Positions 1 to 8,399 of a stretch of 64,000 nucleotides of DNA are shown piece by piece; the stretch's first letter is position 1, and each line of letters starts with the position of its first letter. The stretch lies in NCBI GenBank assembly GCA_000437855.1, contig FR902170.1, positions 35,588-99,587 on the forward strand, written 5' to 3'. Origin of the DNA: Clostridium sp. CAG:567 (lineage in GTDB: Bacteria; Bacillota; Clostridia; TANB77; CAG-508). The notes beneath the pieces are model-generated. The model had not been told where the DNA came from, made no database searches, and saw only the letters and a list, made by a program, of their open reading frames with translations. A program made the position numbers and the translations under genes.

Positions 1-2
1 AT

Positions 3-1502
3 GGAATAATTGCATACTCGAATTTAGCAACAGTTGCAATACAAGCAAATCAAAATGATCAATATGGTGAACAAAGTATACCTTCATTTGACTATTATAT
101 GGCACCAGGAGTTCTTAAAACATTTAAAAAGCAGTTAAAACAATTGATTTTCGATTATTTAGAGTTAACAGATTTTGATAAATTTATAGCTGTAAATGGA
201 ATAGAAAGAGAAATTGATAAAATAAATACTATTGAGTTTGATTCAAATATATTTGATAAATATTGCAGAGATTCACAAGAGCTTAAAAGAATGTTTAAAA
301 TTGCTTATACTAAAGCGATTGAAAAAACTAAAAAACTAACAGATCAAGCAATGGAATCATTTATATATGACTTAAATACAATTCATTCAAGAGCAGGAAA
401 TAAGTTACCATTTTCATGTATCAATTTTGGAACAGATACATCACCAGAAGGTAGAATGGTAATTAAATCAATATTAAAAGCAATTAATAATGGACTTGGA
501 AATGGAGAAGAATGTGCTTTTCCAGTAGCAATTTTTAAAATAAAAAAAGGTACAAACTATAATGAAAAAGATGTAAATTATGACTTGCTTGAATTGGCAT
601 GTTCTGTAACGGTAAAAAGAAAAAATATTAATTTTTCATTTTTAGATGCAGAATTTAATATAAATGATTATAAACAAGGAGACTATGATACAGAAGTTTC
701 ATATACAGGAATAGGTAATAGAATACTAGAAAATGTAGTTGATTCTAATAAAGCAATATCTGTTGGTAGAGGAGTTCTATCAGCAACAACAATAAATTTA
801 CCAAGATTAGGAATAAAGCATGGAACTATTTCAAATAATAAAACAGATTTAAAAGGATTCTTTTTTGAACTTGAAGAAAAAATGGACTTAGTAAAAGATC
901 AATTGTTAGAAAGATATGAAATACAATGCAAAAAAAATATATATAATTTTCCTTTTTTACTAGAACAAAATGTTTGGATAGACAGTGAACGATTAAAAGA
1001 CAATGATAATTTGAGAAAAGCACTAAAGCATGGTATTTTAAATATAGGATTTAGTGGATTAGCAGAATGCTTGAAAGCTTTAACAGGAGAACATCAAGGA
1101 GAATCAAAAGATGCTCAAAAACTAGGAATTAAAATTGTAGAATTCATGAGAAAAAAATGTGATGAATATTCTGAAAAGTATAATTTGAATTTTAATCTAG
1201 TTGCAACGCCTAAAGAGGAAATATCAAATAAATTTATTAAATTAGATCAGGCTATTTATGGAAAACTAAAGGGTATAACAGATAAAAATCGTTATACTAA
1301 CTCTTTTCATATACCGGAAGGATATAAAATTTCTGTAATAGATAAAATAAAATTAGAATCACAATATCACTGCTTAACAAATGGTGGACATATTGAAATA
1401 GTACAAATAAAAAATGGAGATACAAAAGATATAATGAGTGTTATAAAAACTATGAAAGAAAATGGAATTGGTTATGGAAAGATAATTAATATGGAGAAAT
1501 AA
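3..1502 (+). CDS. NrdD-like protein (class III ribonucleotide reductase family), 5' end outside window, apparently non-catalytic
   Basis: The frame is open from base 3, so the gene starts upstream. The visible ~499 residues match the barrel of anaerobic ribonucleoside-triphosphate reductase: GEQSIPSFDYYMAPG, NFGTDTSPEGRM, NFSFLDAEFN, TTINLPRLG and NGIGYGKI. Two things expected in an active enzyme are missing. The finger-loop MGCR(T/S) segment, which carries the thiyl-radical cysteine, reads YTGIGNR here, with Cys replaced. The protein stops at GYGKIINMEK, just before the CxxC zinc cysteines and the RxxGY glycyl-radical motif. The next bases hold a different gene, and no glycyl-radical tail follows in another frame. 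The family assignment is firm. A catalytic role is unlikely; a regulatory or nucleotide-binding role is only inference. The N-terminal part, which includes the other active-site cysteine, cannot be judged. Confidence 0.85.
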   Translation, partial: GIIAYSNLATVAIQANQNDQYGEQSIPSFDYYMAPGVLKTFKKQLKQLIFDYLELTDFDKFIAVNGIEREIDKINTIEFDSNIFDKYCRDSQELKRMFKIAYTKAIEKTKKLTDQAMESFIYDLNTIHSRAGNKLPFSCINFGTDTSPEGRMVIKSILKAINNGLGNGEECAFPVAIFKIKKGTNYNEKDVNYDLLELACSVTVKRKNINFSFLDAEFNINDYKQGDYDTEVSYTGIGNRILENVVDSNKAISVGRGVLSATTINLPRLGIKHGTISNNKTDLKGFFFELEEKMDLVKDQLLERYEIQCKKNIYNFPFLLEQNVWIDSERLKDNDNLRKALKHGILNIGFSGLAECLKALTGEHQGESKDAQKLGIKIVEFMRKKCDEYSEKYNLNFNLVATPKEEISNKFIKLDQAIYGKLKGITDKNRYTNSFHIPEGYKISVIDKIKLESQYHCLTNGGHIEIVQIKNGDTKDIMSVIKTMKENGIGYGKIINMEK

Positions 1503-1504
1503 AA

Positions 1505-2032
1505 ATGGATGAATTTGATGTGGACCAAGCAGACAATAAAGAATATGTTTTAAATATGATAAAAAAAGACGGAAAATTATTAGACTTTGCATCTGCAAGA
1601 TTACAAGATGATGAAGAAGTTGTAATGGAAGCAGTAAAACAGAACCCAATATCTTTAGAATTTGCAAGTAAAAGGTTAAAAAATAATGAAAAAATAGTAA
1701 TGGAATCTGTATCTAGAGTGGGATGGACAGCATGTTATGCAAGTGAAAAATTAAGAGCTAATAGGGAAATAATGCTATCAGGGTTAAAGATAGATGGTCA
1801 AATTTTATACTATGCTTCAAAAGAAATAAGAGATGACAAAGAAGCTGTTTTGTCTGCGGTAACCAACAAAGGGTTAATATTAAAATATGCAAGTAATAGA
1901 TTAAGACAAGATAAAGAAATTGTCTTAGCAGCTATAAAACAAGATAAAAGAGCAAAAGAATATATTGCATCAGAAGAGCTAAAAAAGGATGAAGATGTTC
2001 AAGCTATATTAAATCCTCCGCAGGAAAGTTAA
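1505..2032 (+). CDS. DUF4116 repeat protein
   Basis: The 175-residue protein is built from about four ~25-residue helical repeats of the DUF4116 type. Each has a form like DDEEVVMEAVKQNPISLEFAS or DKEAVLSAVTNKGLILKYAS, in which an acidic start leads into a Val/Ala-rich helix and ends in (Y/F)AS plus a Lys/Arg-rich turn. No catalytic motif, signal peptide or membrane segment is visible. It starts two bases after the NrdD-like stop, so the two are probably translationally coupled. The domain has no established function; such repeats are often listed in gut Firmicutes and may mediate protein contacts. The pairing with a dead NrdD is the only contextual clue. Confidence 0.75.
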   Translation: MDEFDVDQADNKEYVLNMIKKDGKLLDFASARLQDDEEVVMEAVKQNPISLEFASKRLKNNEKIVMESVSRVGWTACYASEKLRANREIMLSGLKIDGQILYYASKEIRDDKEAVLSAVTNKGLILKYASNRLRQDKEIVLAAIKQDKRAKEYIASEELKKDEDVQAILNPPQES

Positions 2033-2101
2033 AATAAAAAAATAAAAAGAAAATAGAATAATTTAAAAATAAACATCAAACAATAAGTAATGGTGATTAG
2101 A

Positions 2102-2347
2102 ATGAAAATATCATGGATTAAATATGATCAAGATAAAAAGAGTTTTCGTCTACCAGAAGCCTTAGGGTTTGATGTTTTTTATTTATCAGATTTAGAACAG
2201 ACTGATAAAAAAATGAAAGAATTAATAAAGAATAACTATGATACAATAGTTATTTCAAATGAAGTTGCTGGTTTTTCAGAAGATATTATAAAAAAATATC
2301 AAAAAAGTAAGAATATAAAAATAGTAATTTCTTTGGATAAAGAATAA
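2102..2347 (+). CDS. Small conserved-looking protein, possibly V-ATPase subunit F-like fold
   Basis: This 81-residue protein alternates strands and helices (GFDVFYLSD, YDTIVISNEVAG, IKIVISLDKE). The pattern loosely resembles the Rossmann-like subunit F of V-type ATPases. I chose ATG 2102 over the in-frame upstream start at 2090 because GGTGATT at 2093-2099 makes a usable ribosome-binding site for it. It lies 12 bases before yyaC and is probably cotranscribed with it. No other ATPase subunits are nearby, so a role in an ATPase is not supported; a sporulation-associated role would be guilt by association only. Confidence 0.5.
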   Translation: MKISWIKYDQDKKSFRLPEALGFDVFYLSDLEQTDKKMKELIKNNYDTIVISNEVAGFSEDIIKKYQKSKNIKIVISLDKE

Positions 2348-2359
2348 TAAAAATATAAT

Positions 2360-2800
2360 ATGAAAAAAATAGACTATACTTTTGTATGTATTGGAACTAA
2401 TAGAATAATATCAGATTCATTTGGCCCTAGAGTAGGTAAAAAACTTAAGCAGGTCTTTTATAAAAATGAGAATATAAACGTTTATGGAACAATGGAAAAT
2501 CCGATTCATCTAAAAAATGTTGAATATTTTCTAAAAAAAATGGAAAATAAAAATCAAATAATTTTAATAGATTCTGCCATTGGAAGAAAGGAAGATATAG
2601 GAAATACTTATGTAAATAGAGGTGGTATGGAAATAGGTAAAGCATTTAATCATAGTATATATATTCCTGCAAATATAAATATAAAAACTGTAATTGGTGC
2701 AAAAGAATATATGCCAAATTATAGTATATACCAAATAGAACAAATAGCAAATAAAGTTGCTTATAAAATTGTTCAGATTGTCTTTGAATTATCTGTATAA
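2360..2800 (+). CDS. yyaC: Sporulation protein YyaC (DUF1256, GPR-like fold)
   Basis: The protein (146 residues) carries the DUF1256 signature: CIGTNRIISDSFGPRVGKKL near the N-terminus, YGTMENPIHLKN, then IILIDSAIGR and a Gly-rich IGNTYVNRGG. The family is structurally related to the germination protease GPR and to hydrogenase-maturation proteases, and B. subtilis YyaC is made during sporulation. This copy is shorter than the ~200-residue Bacillus form, mainly at the N-terminus. No good Shine-Dalgarno precedes the ATG, so it may rely on coupling with the preceding small gene. The molecular substrate is unknown in the family. Confidence 0.8.
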   Translation: MKKIDYTFVCIGTNRIISDSFGPRVGKKLKQVFYKNENINVYGTMENPIHLKNVEYFLKKMENKNQIILIDSAIGRKEDIGNTYVNRGGMEIGKAFNHSIYIPANINIKTVIGAKEYMPNYSIYQIEQIANKVAYKIVQIVFELSV

Positions 2801-2856
2801 AAAAAACTAAAATGGAAAAAATTGAAATATAAACACATAAGAAAGGATAGGATAAA

Positions 2857-3210
2857 ATGAATACAGGTGATTTGAAAAATATTGTGGTAATAAAAGATTT
2901 GCCGTCTAATTTAATAGAAGAAGCAATAGTGGTTTTAAAGGAAAACCAAAAAATACCTAAATTAGAACCTGCATCAAAAGATAAAAAAGAAAACAGCTCG
3001 GAAACACCAAAAATAAAAAACTCGAAAGATTATATAATTAAAGAAGCTCAAATGCTAATAGCAGATTATATTTCAAAAATTGAAAATAAAAATAAAAAAG
3101 AAAATCAATCAATACAAAAATTAAATAAAAAATGTAAAAAGCTAAAATCTATAAATCAAGCATTAGTGGTTAGTCTGGCAATTAGCATACTGATAAATTT
3201 TATATTTTAA
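2857..3210 (+). CDS. Hypothetical tail-anchored membrane protein
   Basis: I do not recognise this 117-residue protein. Residues ~1-35 look folded (LKNIVVIKDLPSNLIEEAIVVLKEN), the middle is a Lys/Glu/Asn-rich, coiled-coil-prone stretch, and the last ~18 residues (ALVVSLAISILINFIF) form a single membrane segment at the extreme C-terminus. That suggests a tail anchor with the bulk of the protein in the cytoplasm. AAGAAAGGAT gives a plausible RBS before ATG 2857. It sits between yyaC and spoIVFA, so a sporulation role is possible but unproven. Confidence 0.55.
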   Translation: MNTGDLKNIVVIKDLPSNLIEEAIVVLKENQKIPKLEPASKDKKENSSETPKIKNSKDYIIKEAQMLIADYISKIENKNKKENQSIQKLNKKCKKLKSINQALVVSLAISILINFIF

Positions 3211-3275
3211 GAATAAAACATTTCTTCCTCACATATAAATGAAACATAAAACTACAAAGGAAGAGGTGTATTTTT

Positions 3276-4229
3276 TTGGAAAGAATATTATCACAAGAAG
3301 AAAGAATAAGAAGAGCAGAGGAAATATACTACCGTAGAAAATTAAATAATGGTGATATTAGAATGCCTAGTTCTCAGGTTAGAGATAAAACTGAAAAAAG
3401 GCAATTTTCTTTATATAGAAAGATGGCAATACAAATATTAATATGTATTTTAATTTACTTAATTTTTTCATTAATTAAAGAAGCAAATTATTTATTTTCT
3501 GAAAATATTATAAATAAAACAAAAGAATTTTTAAATACAGACATTAATTTCACGATAATTTCTTCAAATATAAATGAGTTTTGGAAAAATAATAAAGATA
3601 AATTTAAAATTTTTACGAACAATGAAGAAACCAATTTAGAAAATACTAACAATGAACAAAACAATGATGATAATGAACAGAACAAGAAAGAAGACGAAAA
3701 AAATAATAAAGAAAATAATAATCAAAATGAACAAGAGAATAATACAACCACAGGAATAGGTGGGGCAAGCTCTAATGAAAATACTCAAGTTGATGAAAAA
3801 ACTAAAAAAAGTCAAATGGAACTCGATGCAGAATACATAAAAAAGAATTTTAAAATGCAATTACCAGTAAAAGCAAAAGTTACTTCAAGCTATGGAAAAA
3901 GAGAAGAGGATAAAATTGTTTCTGCAGATCATTATGGTATAGATTTGGGAGTGGTTATAGGAACTACTGTTGTTGCGGCGATGGAAGGTAAAGTTACATT
4001 AGTATCAAATGAAGGAGAATATGGAACTCATGTAAAAATTGTAAATAAGGATATAACAACTATTTATGCACATTGCAGTAAAATTTTAGTGAAAAAAGGT
4101 GCAAAAATTAAAAAAGGACAAAAAATAGCTTTATCAGGAAATACTGGAAAAACTACAGGTCCACATTTGCACTTTGAAATAAGAAGAAGCACAAGGACAG
4201 TTGATCCAGCTCTAGTGCTAAATTTTTAA
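3276..4229 (+). CDS. spoIVFA: SpoIVFA-like membrane protein with LytM/M23 domain
   Basis: The protein has an N-terminal cytosolic segment, one membrane helix (~residues 50-68), a long Asn/Glu/Lys-rich linker (~115-165) and a C-terminal LytM/M23 domain (~195-317). In Bacillus, SpoIVFA tethers and restrains the SpoIVFB protease in the outer forespore membrane during sigma-K activation. Here the zinc-ligand set looks complete: HYGID (HxxxD), YAHC and PHLHFE (HxH). I chose TTG 3276 because AAGGAAGAGGTG lies about 7 bases upstream. The spoIVFB homologue follows after 46 bases, which supports the name. A SpoIIQ-like M23 protein is the main alternative. Confidence 0.75.
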   Translation: MERILSQEERIRRAEEIYYRRKLNNGDIRMPSSQVRDKTEKRQFSLYRKMAIQILICILIYLIFSLIKEANYLFSENIINKTKEFLNTDINFTIISSNINEFWKNNKDKFKIFTNNEETNLENTNNEQNNDDNEQNKKEDEKNNKENNNQNEQENNTTTGIGGASSNENTQVDEKTKKSQMELDAEYIKKNFKMQLPVKAKVTSSYGKREEDKIVSADHYGIDLGVVIGTTVVAAMEGKVTLVSNEGEYGTHVKIVNKDITTIYAHCSKILVKKGAKIKKGQKIALSGNTGKTTGPHLHFEIRRSTRTVDPALVLNF

Positions 4230-4275
4230 AGTAATCTGTGTTTTATTTTACTAAAAGTTATAAAAGGAGTGAAGA

Positions 4276-4938
4276 ATGAGCGTAAAAATTGACCTAAAAA
4301 TCTTTTTATTTGCAATTATATTTTATTTTACTAAACAAATTAAAATATATGCTTTATTGATGATATTAGCATTAGTACATGAATTAGGACACTTAGTGTG
4401 TGGAATATGTTTGGGACTCAAATTAAAAAGTATAAAAATAACGCCAGTAGGATTTCAAATATTATTTAAAAATAATATACAGGATTATAATATTAAAATA
4501 CAAAAAGGTAATGAAATTTGTATAAAAAAAATAGCAATTGCGTTTGCAGGGCCACTGGTTAATATATTTATTGCAATAATTGCTTTTTTTATGCCTGAAA
4601 ACATTGTGGCACAAAAAGAAACAATAATATATGCAAATTTGATGTTGGCAATATTTAATTTATTACCAATATATCCACTAGATGGTGGAAGAATAGTAAA
4701 AGAAATAATAATGATAAAAGATGGAACAAAATTAGCTTATGAAAAAATAAATAATATATCTAAAGTAACAGTTATAATAATTACAATAATTACGTCTATA
4801 ATAATTTTAAAAATACATAATATAGCAATTTTAATAATATTAACATATTTATGGTATTTAAACATAAAAAATGAAAAGGAATATAAGGTAAAATGTAGAA
4901 TAATAAGTGCAGTAAAAGGAGGTTATGTTGACATATAG
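4276..4938 (+). CDS. spoIVFB: SpoIVFB-type intramembrane metalloprotease (site-2 protease, M50)
   Basis: This multi-pass protein (220 residues) has the M50 zinc motif HELGH at residues 35-39 inside a membrane helix and the second metal motif NLLPIYPLDGGR at ~128-139. SpoIVFB cuts the pro-sequence of sigma-K in the mother cell during sporulation. The C-terminus (~residues 195-220) is a short charged cytoplasmic tail; the CBS domain seen in Bacillus SpoIVFB is not obvious. ATG 4276 is preceded by AAAAGGAGTG. It is paired with the LytM protein just upstream, as spoIVFA-spoIVFB usually are. Another M50 protease is possible, but size and context favour SpoIVFB. Confidence 0.85.
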   Translation: MSVKIDLKIFLFAIIFYFTKQIKIYALLMILALVHELGHLVCGICLGLKLKSIKITPVGFQILFKNNIQDYNIKIQKGNEICIKKIAIAFAGPLVNIFIAIIAFFMPENIVAQKETIIYANLMLAIFNLLPIYPLDGGRIVKEIIMIKDGTKLAYEKINNISKVTVIIITIITSIIILKIHNIAILIILTYLWYLNIKNEKEYKVKCRIISAVKGGYVDI

Positions 4939-5051
4939 ACAATTAATTATGAAATGTTAAAAATAATTGACAAAGTTCCACTTAAAATTGCTAGACTTTT
5001 TTGTGAAAATATAGTAACATAAAATCATAAAAAATAATTGGAGGATTAAAC

Positions 5052-5630
5052 ATGAAATTTGAAGAAAAATTAATTAAATTAAGAAAAGAAAAATTATTAT
5101 CACAAGAAGAACTTGGAGAAAAGTTAGATGTTACAAGACAGACAATATCTAAGTGGGAACTTGGACAATCAAAACCAGATATGGAAAAACTTAAAGAGAT
5201 TAGTACTTTGTTTAATATAAGTATAGAAGAGTTGACAAATGATGAAATTGATATTAGTAAGAAAAATAAAGGTAATGGAAATAACAAAAATACAATTATT
5301 ATAGTAATTGCAGTTATAGCTGTATTGGCAATATTAGTAATAGGAGTAAAAGTTATAGTATCAAATATAGTACTTAAAGAATATAACGATATAAAAGATC
5401 GTACAATGCAAACACAAAAAGATATCATTGATTTATTTAATAATATAAAAGAAAACGTAATGGAACAACAAAATAATATTAATGAAGAAAAAAATGAGAT
5501 AAATAATTCTATAGAAAAACAAGAAGATGTTAAAAATAAAATAATAGAACAACAAGATAAAATGTTAGAAGAGTTTAATAAACTTGAAGAAAAAAATATA
5601 TTAAGAAACGGAGCAAATATATGGAATTAA
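5052..5630 (+). CDS. XRE-family regulator with membrane anchor and coiled coil
   Basis: Residues 1-60 form a classic Cro/C1-type helix-turn-helix (LSQEELGEKLDVTRQTISKW followed by ELGQSKPD). A membrane helix follows at ~78-100 (NTIIIVIAVIAVLAILVIGV), then a long Gln/Glu/Asn/Lys-rich coiled coil to residue 192. The DNA-binding part would be cytoplasmic and the coiled coil extracytoplasmic. AATTGGAGGATTAAAC gives a good RBS. The stop overlaps the start of lemA by 10 bases, so the two are tightly coupled. A candidate promoter TTGCTA-16-TATAGT lies at about 4988-5015. Its targets are unknown. Confidence 0.75.
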   Translation: MKFEEKLIKLRKEKLLSQEELGEKLDVTRQTISKWELGQSKPDMEKLKEISTLFNISIEELTNDEIDISKKNKGNGNNKNTIIIVIAVIAVLAILVIGVKVIVSNIVLKEYNDIKDRTMQTQKDIIDLFNNIKENVMEQQNNINEEKNEINNSIEKQEDVKNKIIEQQDKMLEEFNKLEEKNILRNGANIWN

Positions 5631-6166
5631 TAATTATTTTTTCAATGATATTTTTATTTCTTATAATTGCAATTTTAAAAATGTATAATAAACTTATAAA
5701 ACTAAGAAATAAAGTGAATCAATCTGAATCTGGAATAGATGTATATTTAAATCAAAGGTTTGATTTAATACCGAATTTAGTTGAATGTGTAAAATCATAT
5801 ACAAAGTACGAATCAGAAACTTTAAATAAAATTACAGAACTTAGAAGTGTATATAATCAAAACAAAGGACTAGACATAGAAAAAGCAACAGAACTTAATA
5901 ATATTATTAATAAAATTTTAGTAGTAGCAGAAAATTACCCTGAGCTTAAAGCGAGTGAGCAATATTTGAATTTACAAAAAAACTTGAGCAAGGTAGAGAG
6001 CCAACTTCAAGCAGCAAGAAGAATTTACAATAATGATGTAACAAATTACAATACAAAAATAGAATCCATTCCAAATAATATAATTGCGGCAGTATTTGGA
6101 TTTAAAAAAGCAGAACTATTTCAAATTGAAGAATACAAAAAAGAAAATATTAATATAAAATTATAA
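5621..6166 (+). CDS. lemA: LemA family membrane protein
   Basis: The protein has one N-terminal membrane helix (residues ~2-21) and then the LemA helical bundle, with NLVECVKSYTKYESETLNKITELRS split across the family core, YPELKASEQYLNLQ, and the C-terminal IPNNIIAAVFGFKKAELFQ. It is 181 residues, a normal length for the family. LemA proteins are membrane-anchored with an external or lumenal bundle; their biochemical role is not settled. It overlaps the XRE gene and is followed after 9 bases by the DUF3137-like gene, a combination often seen for LemA. Confidence 0.9.
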   Translation: MELIIIFSMIFLFLIIAILKMYNKLIKLRNKVNQSESGIDVYLNQRFDLIPNLVECVKSYTKYESETLNKITELRSVYNQNKGLDIEKATELNNIINKILVVAENYPELKASEQYLNLQKNLSKVESQLQAARRIYNNDVTNYNTKIESIPNNIIAAVFGFKKAELFQIEEYKKENINIKL

Positions 6167-6175
6167 GGTAGAAAT

Positions 6176-7123
6176 ATGAAAAAAGAATTTATAGAGTTAT
6201 ATAATGAACTAACTAATAAAAAAGATAATGAATTATTGAAAATATGGGAAGATTCAAAAAAAGAAAAAATAAAAAGAAAAATAGTTATATTAGTAGTTCT
6301 TATTATAGTTGATATATTAGTTGCATTGAGATTTAGTGAGGCAATTCGAAGTGTCAGAGATGTTTTTATAGTAATAGCAACAATACTTTTTTACGACTTA
6401 ATTATAGGAGTGATTGTAAATGCACTTATACAGAGCAAAACAAGAAAATATAATTCAGTATATAAGACAAAAGTAGTCGAAAAGATAATAAAAAACTTTT
6501 TTGATGAGGTTGATTATATTCCAGAAAAGCCTCTACCTAGCAAAATATATGACGAAGGAAAATATGACGAAAACTATAATAGATATTATTCAGATGATTA
6601 TGTGGATGCTAAATTAGACAATAAATATGATTTGAAAATGGCAGAGGTAAAAACAGTTTATGAAACTACGTATACAGATAGCGATGGACACACACATACA
6701 GATAGAGTGACAAGATTTCATGGCTTATTTATTAAAATTAAAATTGACAAGTCAATAAAAAATAATTTAACAATAAAACAAAATGGAACAATTCGAAAAA
6801 AAGAAAGATTAGAAATGGATTCATCAGAATTTGAAAAATATTTTGATGTAAGCTCAAATAATGATATAATTGGAATGCAAATTCTAACACATGATGTTAT
6901 GGAACTTTTATTAGAATATAGAAAGTACCTAAAATGTCCTTTTGATATTTGCATTTATGAAGACATAGTTTATATAAGAATACATTGCGGAACTATGTTT
7001 GAAGCTACAATTAGTTCAAAAGTGCTTATAGATAGAGAAAAGACTGAAGAATATTATAATATGTTAGAATTTATATATAAATTATCAAAAGAAGTAATAA
7101 AAATGAGTGATGGTGATTACTAA
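6176..7123 (+). CDS. DUF3137-like membrane protein
   Basis: This 315-residue protein has two membrane helices at ~36-52 and ~62-84, then a soluble domain rich in beta structure with YETTYTDSDGHTHTDRVTRFHGLF at its centre. The pair of N-terminal helices, the HGLF segment and the position after LemA fit the DUF3137 family. ATG 6176 has only a weak RBS (TAAGGTAGAA) that overlaps the end of lemA. Function is unknown; partnership with LemA is inferred from the three-gene XRE-lemA-DUF3137 arrangement. Confidence 0.6.
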   Translation: MKKEFIELYNELTNKKDNELLKIWEDSKKEKIKRKIVILVVLIIVDILVALRFSEAIRSVRDVFIVIATILFYDLIIGVIVNALIQSKTRKYNSVYKTKVVEKIIKNFFDEVDYIPEKPLPSKIYDEGKYDENYNRYYSDDYVDAKLDNKYDLKMAEVKTVYETTYTDSDGHTHTDRVTRFHGLFIKIKIDKSIKNNLTIKQNGTIRKKERLEMDSSEFEKYFDVSSNNDIIGMQILTHDVMELLLEYRKYLKCPFDICIYEDIVYIRIHCGTMFEATISSKVLIDREKTEEYYNMLEFIYKLSKEVIKMSDGDY

Positions 7124-7146
7124 AGTAAACTTTTTTTATGAAACAC

Positions 7147-7175
7147 TTGAAATTAAAGGAAAAAAATAGTATAAT
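7147..7175 (+). promoter_or_regulatory. Sigma-A promoter of rpsF-ssb-rpsR
   Basis: TTGAAA at 7147-7152 and TATAAT at 7170-7175 are separated by exactly 17 bases. The ~70-base leader that follows contains the self-complementary TGCAATTAATTGCA next to the rpsF RBS. This could be part of an S6:S18-type autoregulatory leader, but I could not confirm the characteristic bulge. Confidence 0.8.
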
Positions 7176-7248
7176 AGTAACGTTAAAAAGGAAAATATTC
7201 CTTACTTGCAATTAATTGCAGGTTGTAATCCATGAGGAGGTGAATATA

Positions 7249-7530
7249 ATGAACAAATACGAAAGTGTTGTCATTATTGATCCAGCTGTAGAAGAAGATA
7301 AAGTAAAAGAATTATCTCAAAAATTTACAGATATAATCAATAATGATGGTAAAGTTGAAAAAGTTGAAGACCTTGGTAAGAAAAAATTAGCCTATGAAGT
7401 AAAGAAAAATAAAGAAGGTTACTATGTTGTTATCAACTTTGAAGCTAATCCAAACTTAATTTCTGAACTAGAAAGAAATTACAGAATTATGGATGAAGTA
7501 ATTAAATTTATTACAATAAAAGCAGAATAA
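7249..7530 (+). CDS. rpsF: 30S ribosomal protein S6
   Basis: The protein starts MNKYESVVIIDPA and keeps the S6 core (EKVEDLGKKKLAYEVKKNKEGYYV, then RNYRIMDEVIKFI), 93 residues long. S6 binds 16S rRNA in the platform together with S18. I chose ATG 7249, which has GAGGAGGTG eight bases upstream, over an in-frame upstream start with no RBS. It is the first gene of rpsF-ssb-rpsR, the usual order in Firmicutes. Confidence 0.95.
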   Translation: MNKYESVVIIDPAVEEDKVKELSQKFTDIINNDGKVEKVEDLGKKKLAYEVKKNKEGYYVVINFEANPNLISELERNYRIMDEVIKFITIKAE

Positions 7531-7558
7531 TTTATTACAAAAAATGTGAGGTGTAAGA

Positions 7559-7987
7559 ATGAACAAAGTAATTTTAATGGGACGCTTAACAAGAGATCCA
7601 GAAGTAAGATACACACAAACAAACAACACATTAGTAGCTTCTTTTAGTTTAGCTGTAAATCGTAGATTTACTAGACCAGGAGAGGAAAGACAGGCAGATT
7701 TCATTAATATAGTTGCATGGAGCAAATTAGGTGAATTCTGTAGCAAATATTTTAAAAAAGGTCAACAAGTTGGAATAATAGGAAGAATACAAACAAGAAC
7801 TTGGGATGATGAACAAGGTCAAAAACGTTATGTAACAGAAGTTATTGCTGAAGAAGCATATTTTGCAGATAGTAAAAGAGAAGGAGAAGGAGCTGCAAAC
7901 AGCTTTGACTCAACTTTTGGAACAATGCCTTCTACAGACTCTAGTTCTGATTTTGAAATTTCTTCAGGAGATGACCTACCATTTTAA
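7559..7987 (+). CDS. ssb: Single-stranded DNA-binding protein
   Basis: The N-terminal OB fold is typical: MNKVILMGRLTRDPEVRYTQ, then FINIVAWSKLGEFCSKYFKKGQ split across strands 3 and 4. A short acidic linker leads to the conserved C-terminal tail DDLPF, which recruits repair and replication partners. It is 142 residues and acts as a homotetramer on single-stranded DNA. GTGAGG provides the RBS. It lies between rpsF and rpsR, as in most Firmicutes. Confidence 0.95.
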   Translation: MNKVILMGRLTRDPEVRYTQTNNTLVASFSLAVNRRFTRPGEERQADFINIVAWSKLGEFCSKYFKKGQQVGIIGRIQTRTWDDEQGQKRYVTEVIAEEAYFADSKREGEGAANSFDSTFGTMPSTDSSSDFEISSGDDLPF

Positions 7988-8008
7988 TTAGGATAGGGGG
8001 GAAAGAAA

Positions 8009-8287
8009 ATGGCAGACAAAAAAAATAATAAAAGAAATATGAGAAACAATGATGAAGACTATAATCCTAAATTTAGAAAAGCTAGAAAAAAGGTATGCCC
8101 ATTATGTGCAGATAAAAACTTAAAATTAGATTATAAAAATGCAGATCAATTAAGAAAATTCGTTAATGAAAAAGGAAAAATACTTCCAAGAAGAGCAACT
8201 GGAGCATGTGCAATTCATCAAAGAGATATTACACTAGCCGTTAAAAGAGCTAGACAAATAGCTATATTACCATACACAGCAGAATAG
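8009..8287 (+). CDS. rpsR: 30S ribosomal protein S18
   Basis: The protein is 92 residues with the S18 core [20 protein letters not shown] and [23 protein letters not shown] and GACAIHQ supply Cys/His residues that could form a zinc site, which is the C+ form of S18. An N-terminal Lys/Asn/Arg extension of ~25 residues precedes the fold. GGGGGGAAAG is the RBS. It closes the operon and is followed at once by a strong terminator. Confidence 0.95.
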   Translation: MADKKNNKRNMRNNDEDYNPKFRKARKKVCPLCADKNLKLDYKNADQLRKFVNEKGKILPRRATGACAIHQRDITLAVKRARQIAILPYTAE

Positions 8288-8319
8288 AAAAATACACCTT
8301 ATTAAAGGTGTATTTTTTT
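8288..8319 (+). terminator. Rho-independent terminator after rpsR
   Basis: AAATACACCTT, a three-base loop and AAGGTGTATTTTTTT form a strong stem followed by a T tract, starting just after the rpsR stop. Confidence 0.85.
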
Positions 8320-8399
8320 GCATAATAAAACATTGTTTAGAAAAGTGTCAAATAGGGAATAATTTCAATAAAATAATATAGAAAATATAGGAGAATGTT

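Noticed and set aside
1490..1560. Frameshift hiding the glycyl-radical domain of NrdD
   Set aside because: The downstream bases in all three frames give no CxxC or RxxGY, and the DUF4116 gene starts immediately with its own clear repeats.
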